Origin: an uncultured Kiloniellaceae bacterium
Lineage (GTDB): Bacteria > Pseudomonadota > Alphaproteobacteria > Kiloniellales > Kiloniellaceae
DNA: 64,000 nucleotides
NCBI GenBank assembly: GCA_947493695.1
Contig: CANLSF010000001.1
Coordinates: 620,001-684,000 of the forward strand
Direction of reading: 5' to 3'
Part shown: positions 35,327 through 45,093 of the stretch, one piece after another
How the letters are laid out: every line of letters begins with the position of its first letter
How positions within the stretch are numbered: the first letter of the stretch is position 1
The notes under the pieces: generated by a model
Database searches by the model: none
The model's input: the letters and a program-made list of their open reading frames with translations, nothing else
Told to the model about the DNA's origin: nothing
Made by a program: the position numbers and the translations under genes

Positions 35327-35339
35327 ACAAGGAGGCCCC

Positions 35340-36329
35340 GTGATTGAACGGATCGGTATTCTGGGCGCAGGCGCCTGGGGCACAGCCTTAGCGGCAGCTG
35401 TAACCGCCGCCGGACGACAGGCGTTGCTCTGGACCCGCAATCCGGAGCTGGCGCAGGAAATCAACGGGCAACACACGAACTCTGTTTACCTGCCGCGCGT
35501 CAAACTGGCCCAATCAATCCGTGCAACATCCGATCAGGAAGATCTGGCGCAAAGCGATGCCCTCCTGCTGGTGGTTCCGGCGCAGCACCTGCGCGGAATC
35601 GCGAGTGGTCTCGAGACGATCCTGCCCAAAACCCTTCCACTCGTTCTCTGCTGCAAAGGGATTGAGCGCGCCAGCGGTAAACTGATGACTGAAGTCGCCG
35701 CAGAAGCCCTGCCCGGGCGGCCGTTGGCAGTGCTCTCCGGCCCGACCTTCGCCGCTGAGGTGGCCTCAGGCCTACCGACCGCCGTGACCCTGGCAAGCGA
35801 GGACTCCGATCTGGCGACGGCCCTGGCTGAGTCCCTCGGGAACCGGAGTTTTCGGCCCTACCTTTCGAATGATCCGACCGGTGCCGAAGTCGGGGGCGCG
35901 GTCAAGAACGTGATCGCGATTGCCTGCGGCATCGTTCAGGGCCGTGCGCTGGGCGAGAACGCCCGTGCCGCTCTGATCACCCGGGGTCTGGCAGAAATCG
36001 TTCGGCTCGGCCTCGCCAAGGGCGGACGGCAGGAAACCCTGATGGGATTATCGGGCTTCGGCGATCTGACCCTGACCTGCACCGCCGTGCAATCGCGCAA
36101 CTACGCACTCGGCCTGGCGTTGGGTGAAGGTGCCGATTTCGAGGACCTGATGTCCGTGCGTCTGACCGTTGCGGAAGGGGTCGAGTCAGCCGCAGCCGTT
36201 ACGACGCTGGCGAAAAGCCTGAAGATCGAAATGCCGATCAGCAAAGCGGTCAACGCCATCCTGCACCAGGGTGCCGACATCGACGCGGTGATCGGCAGCC
36301 TGCTGGCCCGGCCTTTCACCACAGAGTGA
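35340..36329 (+). CDS. gpsA: NAD(P)H-dependent glycerol-3-phosphate dehydrogenase
   Basis: Reduces dihydroxyacetone phosphate to sn-glycerol 3-phosphate for phospholipid synthesis. 329 residues. The Rossmann motif GAGAWGTALA (9-18) opens the protein; LSGPTFAAEVA, the catalytic-lysine region GGAVKNVIAIACG and GLSGFGDLTLTCT are classic for the family. The start is GTG at 35340 with a strong AAGGAGG site 5 bases upstream. It stands 13 bases after the 2OG oxygenase gene in the tsaD run, a usual alphaproteobacterial arrangement. Firm identification. Confidence 0.97.
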   Translation: MIERIGILGAGAWGTALAAAVTAAGRQALLWTRNPELAQEINGQHTNSVYLPRVKLAQSIRATSDQEDLAQSDALLLVVPAQHLRGIASGLETILPKTLPLVLCCKGIERASGKLMTEVAAEALPGRPLAVLSGPTFAAEVASGLPTAVTLASEDSDLATALAESLGNRSFRPYLSNDPTGAEVGGAVKNVIAIACGIVQGRALGENARAALITRGLAEIVRLGLAKGGRQETLMGLSGFGDLTLTCTAVQSRNYALGLALGEGADFEDLMSVRLTVAEGVESAAAVTTLAKSLKIEMPISKAVNAILHQGADIDAVIGSLLARPFTTE

Positions 36330-36393
36330 TTTCACGCGCCGCCGCCCAGCACATACAAAAACATCTACAGTCTCAAGCGAACAAGGAACTCAA

Positions 36394-36675
36394 ATGTATT
36401 ATGTCATCAGTTGCGTTGATAAAGCCGACCACGCCCATGTGCGGGCCGAGAACCGTCCGGCACATGTCGATTACCTGAAAGCCAACATCGATCACATCGT
36501 CATGGCCGGCCCGACCACCAGCGAAGACGGCGAGGCCATGACCGGTTCGGTCCTGATCATGGAGTACGAGTCAATGGCAGACGCCCAGGCCTTTGCCGAC
36601 GGCGATCCCTACAAGGCCGCCGACCTCTTCGAGAGCGTGAGCATCCGGCCCTGGAAGAAAGTGCTGCCGGCTTAG
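36394..36675 (+). CDS. YciI family protein
   Basis: Small cytosolic protein of 93 residues with the ferredoxin-like YciI fold. The family histidine lies in RPAHVDYLKAN (His24-type, paired with an Asp), and the FADGDPY-x-AADLFESV-x-I-x-PWK C-terminal pattern is diagnostic. Some members catalyse dehalogenation-type steps on muconolactones, but most are uncharacterised. It is the last gene of the tsaD-gpsA run, 64 bases after gpsA, and is followed by a strong terminator hairpin. ATG at 36394. The family call is sure; function is not known. Confidence 0.9.
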   Translation: MYYVISCVDKADHAHVRAENRPAHVDYLKANIDHIVMAGPTTSEDGEAMTGSVLIMEYESMADAQAFADGDPYKAADLFESVSIRPWKKVLPA

Positions 36676-36701
36676 GGTCGTTTAATCAACGCACGATGCC
36701 A

Positions 36702-36765
36702 GCCCACTCCCCCTCTCGACCACCCATCGAAATTATCATGTGAGTGGCCGGGAGGGGGAGTGGGC
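36702..36765. terminator. Long hairpin between convergent genes, probable bidirectional terminator
   Basis: GCCCACTCCCCCTC (36702-36715) pairs perfectly over 14 bp with GAGGGGGAGTGGGC (36752-36765) round a 36-base loop. It lies between the YciI gene and the end of the MFS gene on the other strand. No long T run follows, so termination may depend on stem strength or the site may be another palindromic element. Confidence 0.6.
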
Positions 36766-36792
36766 CGGAGCCAAATTCACTAAAACAAACCC

Positions 36793-38001
36793 TCACCCGT
36801 TCCCGCCGGCAAGCTTTTGCGACGCGGGATGGGCGCGTAAGCGCGCCATCGCCCAGACACCCAGGAAGGGTCCGATGGCGAGCGGCAGGAAGGCGTAGCG
36901 CCAGCCCAGCGCCTCGACGGCGTAGGGCATCAGGTGAATGGTGATCAGCGTCAGGGTGAAGCCCATGGAAGTCTGCAGCGTCAGCATGGTGCCGACCCGG
37001 CCCGGGTCACTCAATTCCGCCACCGAGGCCGAGAACTGAGCGGAATCCGCAATAACCGAGAGGCCCCAGATCATGCAGATCAGGGTGACGAGCCAGGGTT
37101 CGGCGCCGAAAAACAAACCGATGACCGCGGCACAGCTTCCCGACACTGCCATGGCGATCATGGTCAGCGTCGTCCGGCCGATCCGGTCCGCAAAGTAGCC
37201 ACCGGCCAGACAACCCAGAGCACCAACACCGACCGTAGCAAAGGTCGCGTACTTGGCTGCCGCGACCGCCGCATCAGGTGTCATCTGCTCGGCGAAACTG
37301 GCGGCCAGGAACACCCCGACCCAGGCCCACATGGCATAGAGCTCCCACATGTGCCCCAGATACCCCAGATTGGCCATGCGCAAGGGCTTGTCCTTCCAGG
37401 CCCAGAGAATATCGGCGGGGTGAAATTTCGGAGCGGGACGGCTGTTCGGGCCGATGCCGACAAAATTGACAGCCAGGGCGGCCACGAGAGCGGCGATAGA
37501 AGACGCGATGATGGTTACGCGCCAGTCCAGTCCGCCCAGTGCATTAAAGAGATGGGGTGACGCGGAGCCCAGGGTCAGCGCACCGACAAAAAGCCCGACC
37601 ACCAGACCCATATCGCCCTTCGCCCAGGTCGACGCCAGACGCATACCCACCGGATAGAGCCCGGCCATGCAAAGCCCGGTGATGAAGCGCAGCAGGGGTA
37701 CGGCAGGGCCTTCGATTTCGACAATCAGAATGCCTGCGTTCGCAATGGCCGCCACCAGACCGGTAACCATGAAAAAGCGTCGGGAGTCGATGCGATCGGC
37801 CAGTCCCAGGACCGCCGATATCAAACTGCCCACGACGAAACCCACCTGAACCGCACTGGTAAAGAGCGACTGGGTAAAGCTGCTTAATTCATAATCTGCA
37901 CTTAGAGACGGGATAATGGCCGAGGCGGAAAACCACAGAGACATGGCCGCCACTTCGCATAGGGACAGCAGCGCAAGCGAGGCCCACTTTGATGAGGACA
38001 A
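36793..38001 (-). CDS. MFS transporter
   Basis: Inner-membrane transporter of about 402 residues with 12 predicted helices in two halves. The first half shows ALLSLCEVAAMSLWFSASAIIP as helix 1 and DRIDSRRFFMV as the loop 2-3 signature; the second half has ADRIGRTTLTMIA in the equivalent loop. The frame is open to a GTG at 38046, but the TTG at 38001 has GGGAG 11 bases upstream and gives a tidier N-terminus (SSSKWASL). It is divergent from the EVE gene and convergent with YciI. The substrate cannot be predicted; the family includes nitrate, sugar and drug carriers. Confidence 0.82.
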   Translation of the reverse strand: MSSSKWASLALLSLCEVAAMSLWFSASAIIPSLSADYELSSFTQSLFTSAVQVGFVVGSLISAVLGLADRIDSRRFFMVTGLVAAIANAGILIVEIEGPAVPLLRFITGLCMAGLYPVGMRLASTWAKGDMGLVVGLFVGALTLGSASPHLFNALGGLDWRVTIIASSIAALVAALAVNFVGIGPNSRPAPKFHPADILWAWKDKPLRMANLGYLGHMWELYAMWAWVGVFLAASFAEQMTPDAAVAAAKYATFATVGVGALGCLAGGYFADRIGRTTLTMIAMAVSGSCAAVIGLFFGAEPWLVTLICMIWGLSVIADSAQFSASVAELSDPGRVGTMLTLQTSMGFTLTLITIHLMPYAVEALGWRYAFLPLAIGPFLGVWAMARLRAHPASQKLAGGNG

Positions 38002-38205
38002 AACTGGAAGGACTCCCGCCCGACATTGAAACAACTCAAGCGTCACAGGAACATGCTGGCCGCTTGACGGTCAAGCAGGCCCCGCGCCGCTCGCGTTCTT
38101 GTGTTATCGCTGGATGGAATTGGAATCCTCAATGACAACGGTTCCAAACCGGCTGTAAAGCAGGTAGCTTTGATCCGTAATCTGTCACGTGACGAGAGGA
38201 CGAAG

Positions 38206-38619
38206 ATGGCCCACTGGCTGATGAAATCCGAACCCGGCGCCTGGTCCTGGGATGACCAGGTAAAGGCCGGCAGCGCGGAATGGGACGGCGTGCGCAACTA
38301 TCAGGCCGCCAATAACATGAAAGCCATGAAGATCGGCGATCTGGTCTTCTTCTATCACTCGGTCAACGAAAAGCAGGTCGTCGGCATCGCCGAGGTGGTC
38401 AAGGAATACTACCCGGACCCGACCGACGCCAAGGGACGCTTCGGCATGGTCGACATCAAGGCAATCCGTCCCATGGTGAAGCCGGTGACCCTGGCGGAGA
38501 TCAAAGCCGAACCCAAGCTGTCCGAGCTCGCGCTGATCCGGCAATCGCGCCTCTCGGTCCTGCCGGTAAGCCCGGCAGAGTGGAAAGTAATTTGCGGCAT
38601 GGGCGATACCGCCCCCTGA
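38206..38619 (+). CDS. EVE domain-containing protein
   Basis: Cytosolic EVE (PUA-like) domain protein of 137 residues. EVE domains bind modified bases. The N-terminal HWLMKSEP-x-WSWDD and GVRNYQA motifs, GDLVFFYHS and the ELALIRQSRLSVLPV block near the end are all diagnostic. The frame is open upstream, but ATG 38206 with GAGAGGA upstream gives the standard start. It is divergent from the MFS gene and 166 bases before acsA. Usually a housekeeping gene near gpsA in alphaproteobacteria. The modified base it recognises is unknown. Confidence 0.92.
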   Translation: MAHWLMKSEPGAWSWDDQVKAGSAEWDGVRNYQAANNMKAMKIGDLVFFYHSVNEKQVVGIAEVVKEYYPDPTDAKGRFGMVDIKAIRPMVKPVTLAEIKAEPKLSELALIRQSRLSVLPVSPAEWKVICGMGDTAP

Positions 38620-38785
38620 GACAGACCCGTCTTTCCGGCGAGACAGGCAGGCCTGACGCTTGTAGCCGCGCCGGAAAGCGACAATAATTTCACTTCGCGC
38701 GCAATCCTGCAGTTTCAGCCGGATTGCATCGCCATCAAAAAAACAAACCGGTCCCAAGACCGGCAGATTAGAGGGAGCGCAGGCT

Positions 38786-40732
<1,947 letters not shown>

Positions 40733-40758
40733 TAAGCCGAGGTCAGACAGATCGCACA

Positions 40759-40793
40759 AGAGCTCGGGTTCCTGAGGATCCGGGCTCTTTCTG
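40759..40793 (+). terminator. Rho-independent terminator of acsA
   Basis: AGAGCTCGG (40759-40767) pairs with CCGGGCTCT (40780-40788), one pair being G-U, round a 12-base loop and is followed by TTTCTGTT. It lies 27 bases after the acsA stop. Confidence 0.75.
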
Positions 40794-40812
40794 TTCAATC
40801 GATGATCTGCGT

Positions 40813-42342
40813 TTACCGCGTTTCAAGAACGCGCGCCAGCTTCCGGACCGCCAAACGGATCTCATCTTCGGGCACCGCCGCGTAGCCCAGCATCAGACCC
40901 TGACGATCCGCCTCGCCGTCGTAGTATCCCGAGAGTGGTGAGACAGAGAGATTCGCTTCCGCCGCGCGGTCGGCGGCTTCGCGATCGGTCATGCGTTGCG
41001 CCAGCGCGTCGGAAAAGTAGGCCACGATGTGCAATCCGGCCTCATCCGGTTGGGCTTCTAACAGTCCCTTAAGGTGCCGCCCGATTTCCTCCAGCAACAC
41101 CGCCTGACGCGCAGCATAGAGGACACGCATCCGGCGCACATGGGCGGCAAAGTGCCCCTCGGAAATGAAGGCCGCCAGCGCGGGCTGGGTAATCGCTGTG
41201 GGGTGATCGTCCAGCGTGCCGCGCGCCCGTCCCATGGGCTCGATCAGGTCTTCTGGCACCACTAGATAGCCCAGACGCAGACTGGGAAACATGACCTTGG
41301 AAAAACTGCCCAGGTAAACCACGCGTCCGTTGTCCGCTTCATCAAGGCTCTGCAGCGCCGACAAAGGCCGTCCGGCGTAGCGGTATTCGCTGTCGTAGTC
41401 GTCTTCCAGGATCCAGGCGTCGGCCTCACGCGCCCAGGCCAGCAGCTCCAAACGGCGCGCAAGGCTCATGGTCACACCCAGCGGATACTGGTGGGACGGT
41501 GCGACGATGGCCATGCGTGCTTCAGGGGCGCGGGCGCGCCCGGCCGCCACGGAAATCCCTTCGGCATCGACGGGCAGCGGCACAGCCTCGGCGCCCGCCG
41601 CGAAGAGCGGGCCGCGCAGACCGGTGTAGCCAGGATTCTCGAACCAGACCGGATCACCGGGATCGAGCAGCGTGCGGGCCACCAGATCCAGTCCCTGCTG
41701 GGCCCCGGAGGTGATCAGGATCTGCCGCCAGTCGCAGATCAACCCGCGCGCGACCCGAAGATAGTCTGCGATGGCGCGACGCAAAGGCTCGTAACCGGCA
41801 TGGTCGCCGTGCCGTTTCAAGGCCTCGGGCGGACGCCGCCAGACCCGCCCCAGCAAGCGCGCCCAGACATCGAAGGGAAAGAGATCCAATTCGGGAAGAC
41901 CCGGTGCAAAGGCGCGGGTCGCGACCCGGCGGCCTCGGGGGAAAGCAGCCAGAACTTCACCCCGCTTCGAGAGCCCCCGACGGCGCACGGGAGTCTGCGC
42001 AGGTTCCCGCTTCCCCTGGACCTGCCTCGGCGCCCGGCGTTGAGTCCCCGACAGAGACAGCAACTCTTCCGGCAAAACATGAGAAATATAGGTGCCTGAC
42101 CCCACCTGCCCGGCCAGGTAACCTTCGGACAAAAGCTGATCGAAGGCCGTCACCGCCGTATTGCGCGAGCAACCAAGCTCGCTCGCCAAGGTCCGCGAGG
42201 ACGGCAGCCGTGCGCCCGGCGCCAGATGTCCGGCCAGAACCGCCTCACGGATCTGGTCATAAAGCTGCCGGTGCAACGGAACCCCGGACTTACGATCCAG
42301 ATCCAGCGCCAGCAACGGGGTTGAAAGGCGGCGGTCCGCCAT
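40813..42342 (-). CDS. MocR/PdxR family regulator (GntR DNA-binding domain fused to aminotransferase)
   Basis: Regulator of 509 residues. An N-terminal GntR winged helix (about 20-85, LPSSRTLASELGCSRNTAVTAFDQL) is joined by a linker rich in Arg, Pro and Gln to a fold-type I aminotransferase domain (about 140-505). The domain keeps the PLP lysine in GSFSKVMFPSLRLGY and the pyridine-binding aspartate in EDDYDSEY, so it should bind PLP as a sensor rather than catalyse. It is divergent from an EamA exporter with 192 bases between, so it most likely controls that gene. Effector is unknown. Confidence 0.92.
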   Translation of the reverse strand: MADRRLSTPLLALDLDRKSGVPLHRQLYDQIREAVLAGHLAPGARLPSSRTLASELGCSRNTAVTAFDQLLSEGYLAGQVGSGTYISHVLPEELLSLSGTQRRAPRQVQGKREPAQTPVRRRGLSKRGEVLAAFPRGRRVATRAFAPGLPELDLFPFDVWARLLGRVWRRPPEALKRHGDHAGYEPLRRAIADYLRVARGLICDWRQILITSGAQQGLDLVARTLLDPGDPVWFENPGYTGLRGPLFAAGAEAVPLPVDAEGISVAAGRARAPEARMAIVAPSHQYPLGVTMSLARRLELLAWAREADAWILEDDYDSEYRYAGRPLSALQSLDEADNGRVVYLGSFSKVMFPSLRLGYLVVPEDLIEPMGRARGTLDDHPTAITQPALAAFISEGHFAAHVRRMRVLYAARQAVLLEEIGRHLKGLLEAQPDEAGLHIVAYFSDALAQRMTDREAADRAAEANLSVSPLSGYYDGEADRQGLMLGYAAVPEDEIRLAVRKLARVLETR

Positions 42343-42360
42343 GGTTTTACGTTCCTTCTC

Positions 42361-42409
42361 AATTGGTCTTTTTGATTAGCAATAATATGTTCTTTCTGCA
42401 AAGCCAATT
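42361..42409. promoter_or_regulatory. Inverted repeat near the MocR start (weak operator candidate)
   Basis: AATTGG (42361-42366) and CCAATT (42404-42409) are exact inverted copies 43 bases apart in an AT-rich stretch 19 bases upstream of the MocR gene. A second short repeat, TTGTC-ccct-GACAA, lies at 42474-42487 beside TATAAA (42488-42493), a possible -10 box for the EamA gene. Confidence 0.3.
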
Positions 42410-42534
42410 AACGCATGGCTGCTGCCCTCCCCCGGCGCACTACATCCCGGAAAACACCGCACAAACGCTGAAGTTGTCCCCTGACAATATAAACCGGGCC
42501 AAGCCCTGCCGGACCTGATAGAAGCGAGGTCATC

Positions 42535-43428
42535 ATGTCCTCACACGCGCCCACCACCACTACTGGAAACCTGATGCCCCTCGCGATGCCGGCGGTATTT
42601 GTGTTTCTCTGGAGCACCGGATTTATCGGTGCGAAGCTCGGCCTGCCCTATGCCGAACCTATGACGTTCCTGGCCATGCGCTTCGGGATTGTGGTCGCGC
42701 TGATGTTGCCCTTCGCTCTGTTGGTTCGCGCACCCTGGCCCAAGAGCTGGAAGGATGCCGGTCACATTGCAATTGCCGGGTTGCTGCTCCACGGCGCTTA
42801 CCTGGGCGCGGTCTTTGCCTCAATCGGTCTGGGTGTGGAAGCGGGTGTATCCGCATTGATTGTCGGAGTTCAGCCGATTCTGGTCGCGGTGGCCGCCGGG
42901 CCCCTGCTGGGGGAGCGGGTGACGCCGCGTCAATGGCTGGGCTTGCTGCTTGGGATGCTGGGGGTGATCGTCGTGGTCTCGAACAAACTCTCGCTGGGCA
43001 TCGGCACGCCCTTTGGGATGGCCCTGTCTGTCTTCGCCCTCTTTGGCATGTCCGCAGGAACCCTCTACCAAAAACGTTTCTGTGGCGGAATGGATTTACG
43101 GTCCGGCAGTGTCATACAGTTCGGCGCCACCACTCTGGTGATCGGGGGTCTGGCCTTCTTGCTGGAAACCCGCGAGGTGGTCTGGCACACAGACTTCATC
43201 ATCGCGCTGGGCTGGCTGATCTTTGTCCTGTCCTTCGGCGCGATGACCCTGCTCTACATCCTGATCAGACGCGGCGAGGCGGCGCGGGTTTCCAGCCTGT
43301 TTTTCCTGGTCCCGCCCTGCACGGCCGTCATCGCCTGGATCCTGTTCGACGAGACGCTGGAGATCACGGCGCTGGCAGGCATGGCCCTGGCCATGGTCGG
43401 CGTGGCCCTGGTCAATCTGCGGCGCTGA
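42535..43428 (+). CDS. EamA/DMT family transporter
   Basis: Inner-membrane carrier of 297 residues with ten helices formed by two EamA repeats (about 12-145 and 160-290). The N-terminal VFLWSTGFIGAKLG, PILVAVAAGPLLGERVT before the middle and PCTAVIAWILFDETLE near the end are the family's repeat motifs. Members export amino acids, metabolites or nucleosides. The gene is divergent from a MocR regulator, which suggests induction by a PLP-reactive amino compound such as an amino acid. An AGAAGCGAGG site precedes the ATG. Substrate unknown. Confidence 0.9.
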   Translation: MSSHAPTTTTGNLMPLAMPAVFVFLWSTGFIGAKLGLPYAEPMTFLAMRFGIVVALMLPFALLVRAPWPKSWKDAGHIAIAGLLLHGAYLGAVFASIGLGVEAGVSALIVGVQPILVAVAAGPLLGERVTPRQWLGLLLGMLGVIVVVSNKLSLGIGTPFGMALSVFALFGMSAGTLYQKRFCGGMDLRSGSVIQFGATTLVIGGLAFLLETREVVWHTDFIIALGWLIFVLSFGAMTLLYILIRRGEAARVSSLFFLVPPCTAVIAWILFDETLEITALAGMALAMVGVALVNLRR

Positions 43429-43434
43429 CGCCTT

Positions 43435-43731
43435 CTAGGCTGATTTGTTTTCCGCCGGCTGTTCCATCAAGCGGTCTTCCAGAGCACAGGCTTCGTCAAC
43501 CATCAGAGTATAGATGCGCCGGATCAGGTCCGGGTCCTGCCCAAGAGCCGCAGCAGATCTGGCGTTACGCTCGATCACCTCAGTCACGCGGTCGGGAAGC
43601 ACGCTGGGAATGCCATGCTCGGCCTTGAGGACTGCGACTTCTTCAATAATGCCATAGCGCTCAACGAGCAGTCGCACGATCTTGTCGTCAAGCTCATCGA
43701 TTCGCCGTCTATGGGTCTGTAAAAGCTGCAA
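43435..43731 (-). CDS. Chorismate mutase (AroQ fold, type II)
   Basis: All-helical enzyme of 98 residues that turns chorismate into prephenate for tyrosine and phenylalanine synthesis. By comparison with the E. coli domain, R8 or R9 in HRRRIDELD, R25 in VERY, K36 in AVLKAEHG, D47-R48 in VLPDRV and the later EACALE region occupy the active-site pattern. The free-standing form is common in alphaproteobacteria. It converges on the EamA gene, the stops being 7 bases apart. An isochorismate-pyruvate lyase role cannot be excluded, but no siderophore genes are near. Confidence 0.85.
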   Translation of the reverse strand: MQLLQTHRRRIDELDDKIVRLLVERYGIIEEVAVLKAEHGIPSVLPDRVTEVIERNARSAAALGQDPDLIRRIYTLMVDEACALEDRLMEQPAENKSA

Positions 43732-43803
43732 TTTCTGGAATCCAATATCTGTTACGGCGCAAGGAGGTTCATACTAACCCGCTCACCGGAAGGCGCTATG
43801 CGA

Positions 43804-44049
43804 CTAAAAGTCCGAACAGATGCCGTTGCGTTCCCAGTCCCCGTAGCGCGTGGGCTCCGGACCCTCCGGGCCACCAATTTCCTTGGGTAGATTGACCTGA
43901 CCGGAGCGGGCGCGCATGGCAGCGGCCTTCTCCATTTTCTCAGGCGTGACTTTTCCGCTGGCCTGATTCGCTTGAGGTTTAGGCTTGGGTGCGGCAGCCG
44001 ACGAAGTCTTGGCCGGAGCCGGTTTGTGCGATGTGAAGAGCTTGGTCAT
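43804..44049 (-). CDS. DUF1674 protein, succinate dehydrogenase assembly factor 4-like
   Basis: Protein of 81 residues. The N-terminal half is a Lys/Ala/Pro-rich linker and the C-terminal end is the DUF1674/SDHAF4 signature: [18 protein letters not shown] followed by the terminal CSDF. In mitochondria SDHAF4 binds the flavinated SdhA subunit during complex II assembly; the bacterial homologues are assumed to act likewise. It lies 72 bases behind chorismate mutase's start on the same strand and is divergent from htpX. Short length and a strong C-terminal motif make the call safe; in vivo role is inferred. Confidence 0.92.
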   Translation of the reverse strand: MTKLFTSHKPAPAKTSSAAAPKPKPQANQASGKVTPEKMEKAAAMRARSGQVNLPKEIGGPEGPEPTRYGDWERNGICSDF

Positions 44050-44162
44050 GTCTTTTATATGGCATCGAACCTGGGCGTCGCCAAGCCTTGAAGGCCGTGG
44101 TTCCGGTTCTTACCTGAGAAGCGTCGGGAACATGAATTCGGACGAAAGGACCCGGCCCTGCG

Positions 44163-45011
44163 ATGAATTATACCAAAACAGCCATGCTGCTGGCCGCGAT
44201 GACGGCTCTCTTCCTCGGTGTCGGCTTTATGCTCGGCGGCGAGGCCGGCATGGTGATCGCCTTTGGCATCGCAGTGGCGATGAACGTCTTCGCCTACTGG
44301 AATTCGGACAAGATGGTCCTGCGCATGTACGGCGCCAAGGAGATCGGACCGCAGGATTCCCCTAATTTCTACGGCATGGTGAAGACTCTGGCGCAGAACG
44401 CGAATATGCCGATGCCCAAGGTTTACATGATCGAAAACGACCAGCCGAACGCCTTTGCCACCGGCCGCAACCCCGAGAACGCCGCCGTAGCCGCCACGAC
44501 CGGTCTGCTGAAGCGTTTGAACGGACAGGAAGTCGCGGGTGTCATGGCGCACGAGCTGGCTCACGTCCAAAACCGCGACACCCTGACCATGACCATCACC
44601 GCGACCCTGGCCGGCGCGATCTCCATGCTGGCCAACTTCGCGTTGTTCTTTGGCGGGAACCGGAATAATCCGCTGGGCCTGATCGGCACACTGGCCATGA
44701 TGTTTCTGGCCCCGATGGCCGCTGCTCTGGTTCAGATGGCGATCTCGCGTTCGCGGGAATATGAAGCCGACCGACTGGGCGCGGAACTCTGCGGCAATCC
44801 CGAATGGCTGGCCTCGGCCCTGGAGAAGATCGACCGTTCGGCCCAGTCTATCGACAACGTCGCCGCCGAGCGTCACCCCGCAACGGCGCATATGTTCATT
44901 ATCAATCCCTTGCATGCACACAAGGTCGACAACCTTTTCTCGACCCATCCAAGCACCGCGAACCGCGTCGCACGGCTGCGCGCAATGGCAACCGGCAGCG
45001 GCAGCCGATAA
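44163..45011 (+). CDS. htpX: Membrane zinc metalloprotease HtpX
   Basis: Membrane-bound M48 protease of 282 residues that degrades damaged membrane proteins. Helices at about 5-22 and 28-46 precede the catalytic domain with HELAH (130-134), two later helices, and the third zinc ligand in [13 protein letters not shown]. The C-terminal [16 protein letters not shown] block is typical. Weak AAAGGA lies 14 bases before the ATG. It is divergent from the DUF1674 gene and is followed by a terminator; the usual next genes of alphaproteobacteria (rsmB) come after a BCCT gene on the other strand. Firm identification. Confidence 0.95.
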   Translation: MNYTKTAMLLAAMTALFLGVGFMLGGEAGMVIAFGIAVAMNVFAYWNSDKMVLRMYGAKEIGPQDSPNFYGMVKTLAQNANMPMPKVYMIENDQPNAFATGRNPENAAVAATTGLLKRLNGQEVAGVMAHELAHVQNRDTLTMTITATLAGAISMLANFALFFGGNRNNPLGLIGTLAMMFLAPMAAALVQMAISRSREYEADRLGAELCGNPEWLASALEKIDRSAQSIDNVAAERHPATAHMFIINPLHAHKVDNLFSTHPSTANRVARLRAMATGSGSR

Positions 45012-45024
45012 CCGAAACACAAAG

Positions 45025-45062
45025 AAAAAAGGCCCCCGCTGTCGTTACAGCGGAGGCCTTTA
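45025..45062. terminator. Bidirectional Rho-independent terminator
   Basis: AAAAAGGCCCCCGCTGT pairs with ACAGCGGAGGCCTTTA round CGTT, with a small bulge at the CCC. It lies between htpX and the BCCT gene, which converge, and carries an A run on one side and T bases on the other, so it can serve both. Confidence 0.8.
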
Positions 45063-45093
45063 AATCATCAGGCCGTTTTATCAGCCTCTGACC

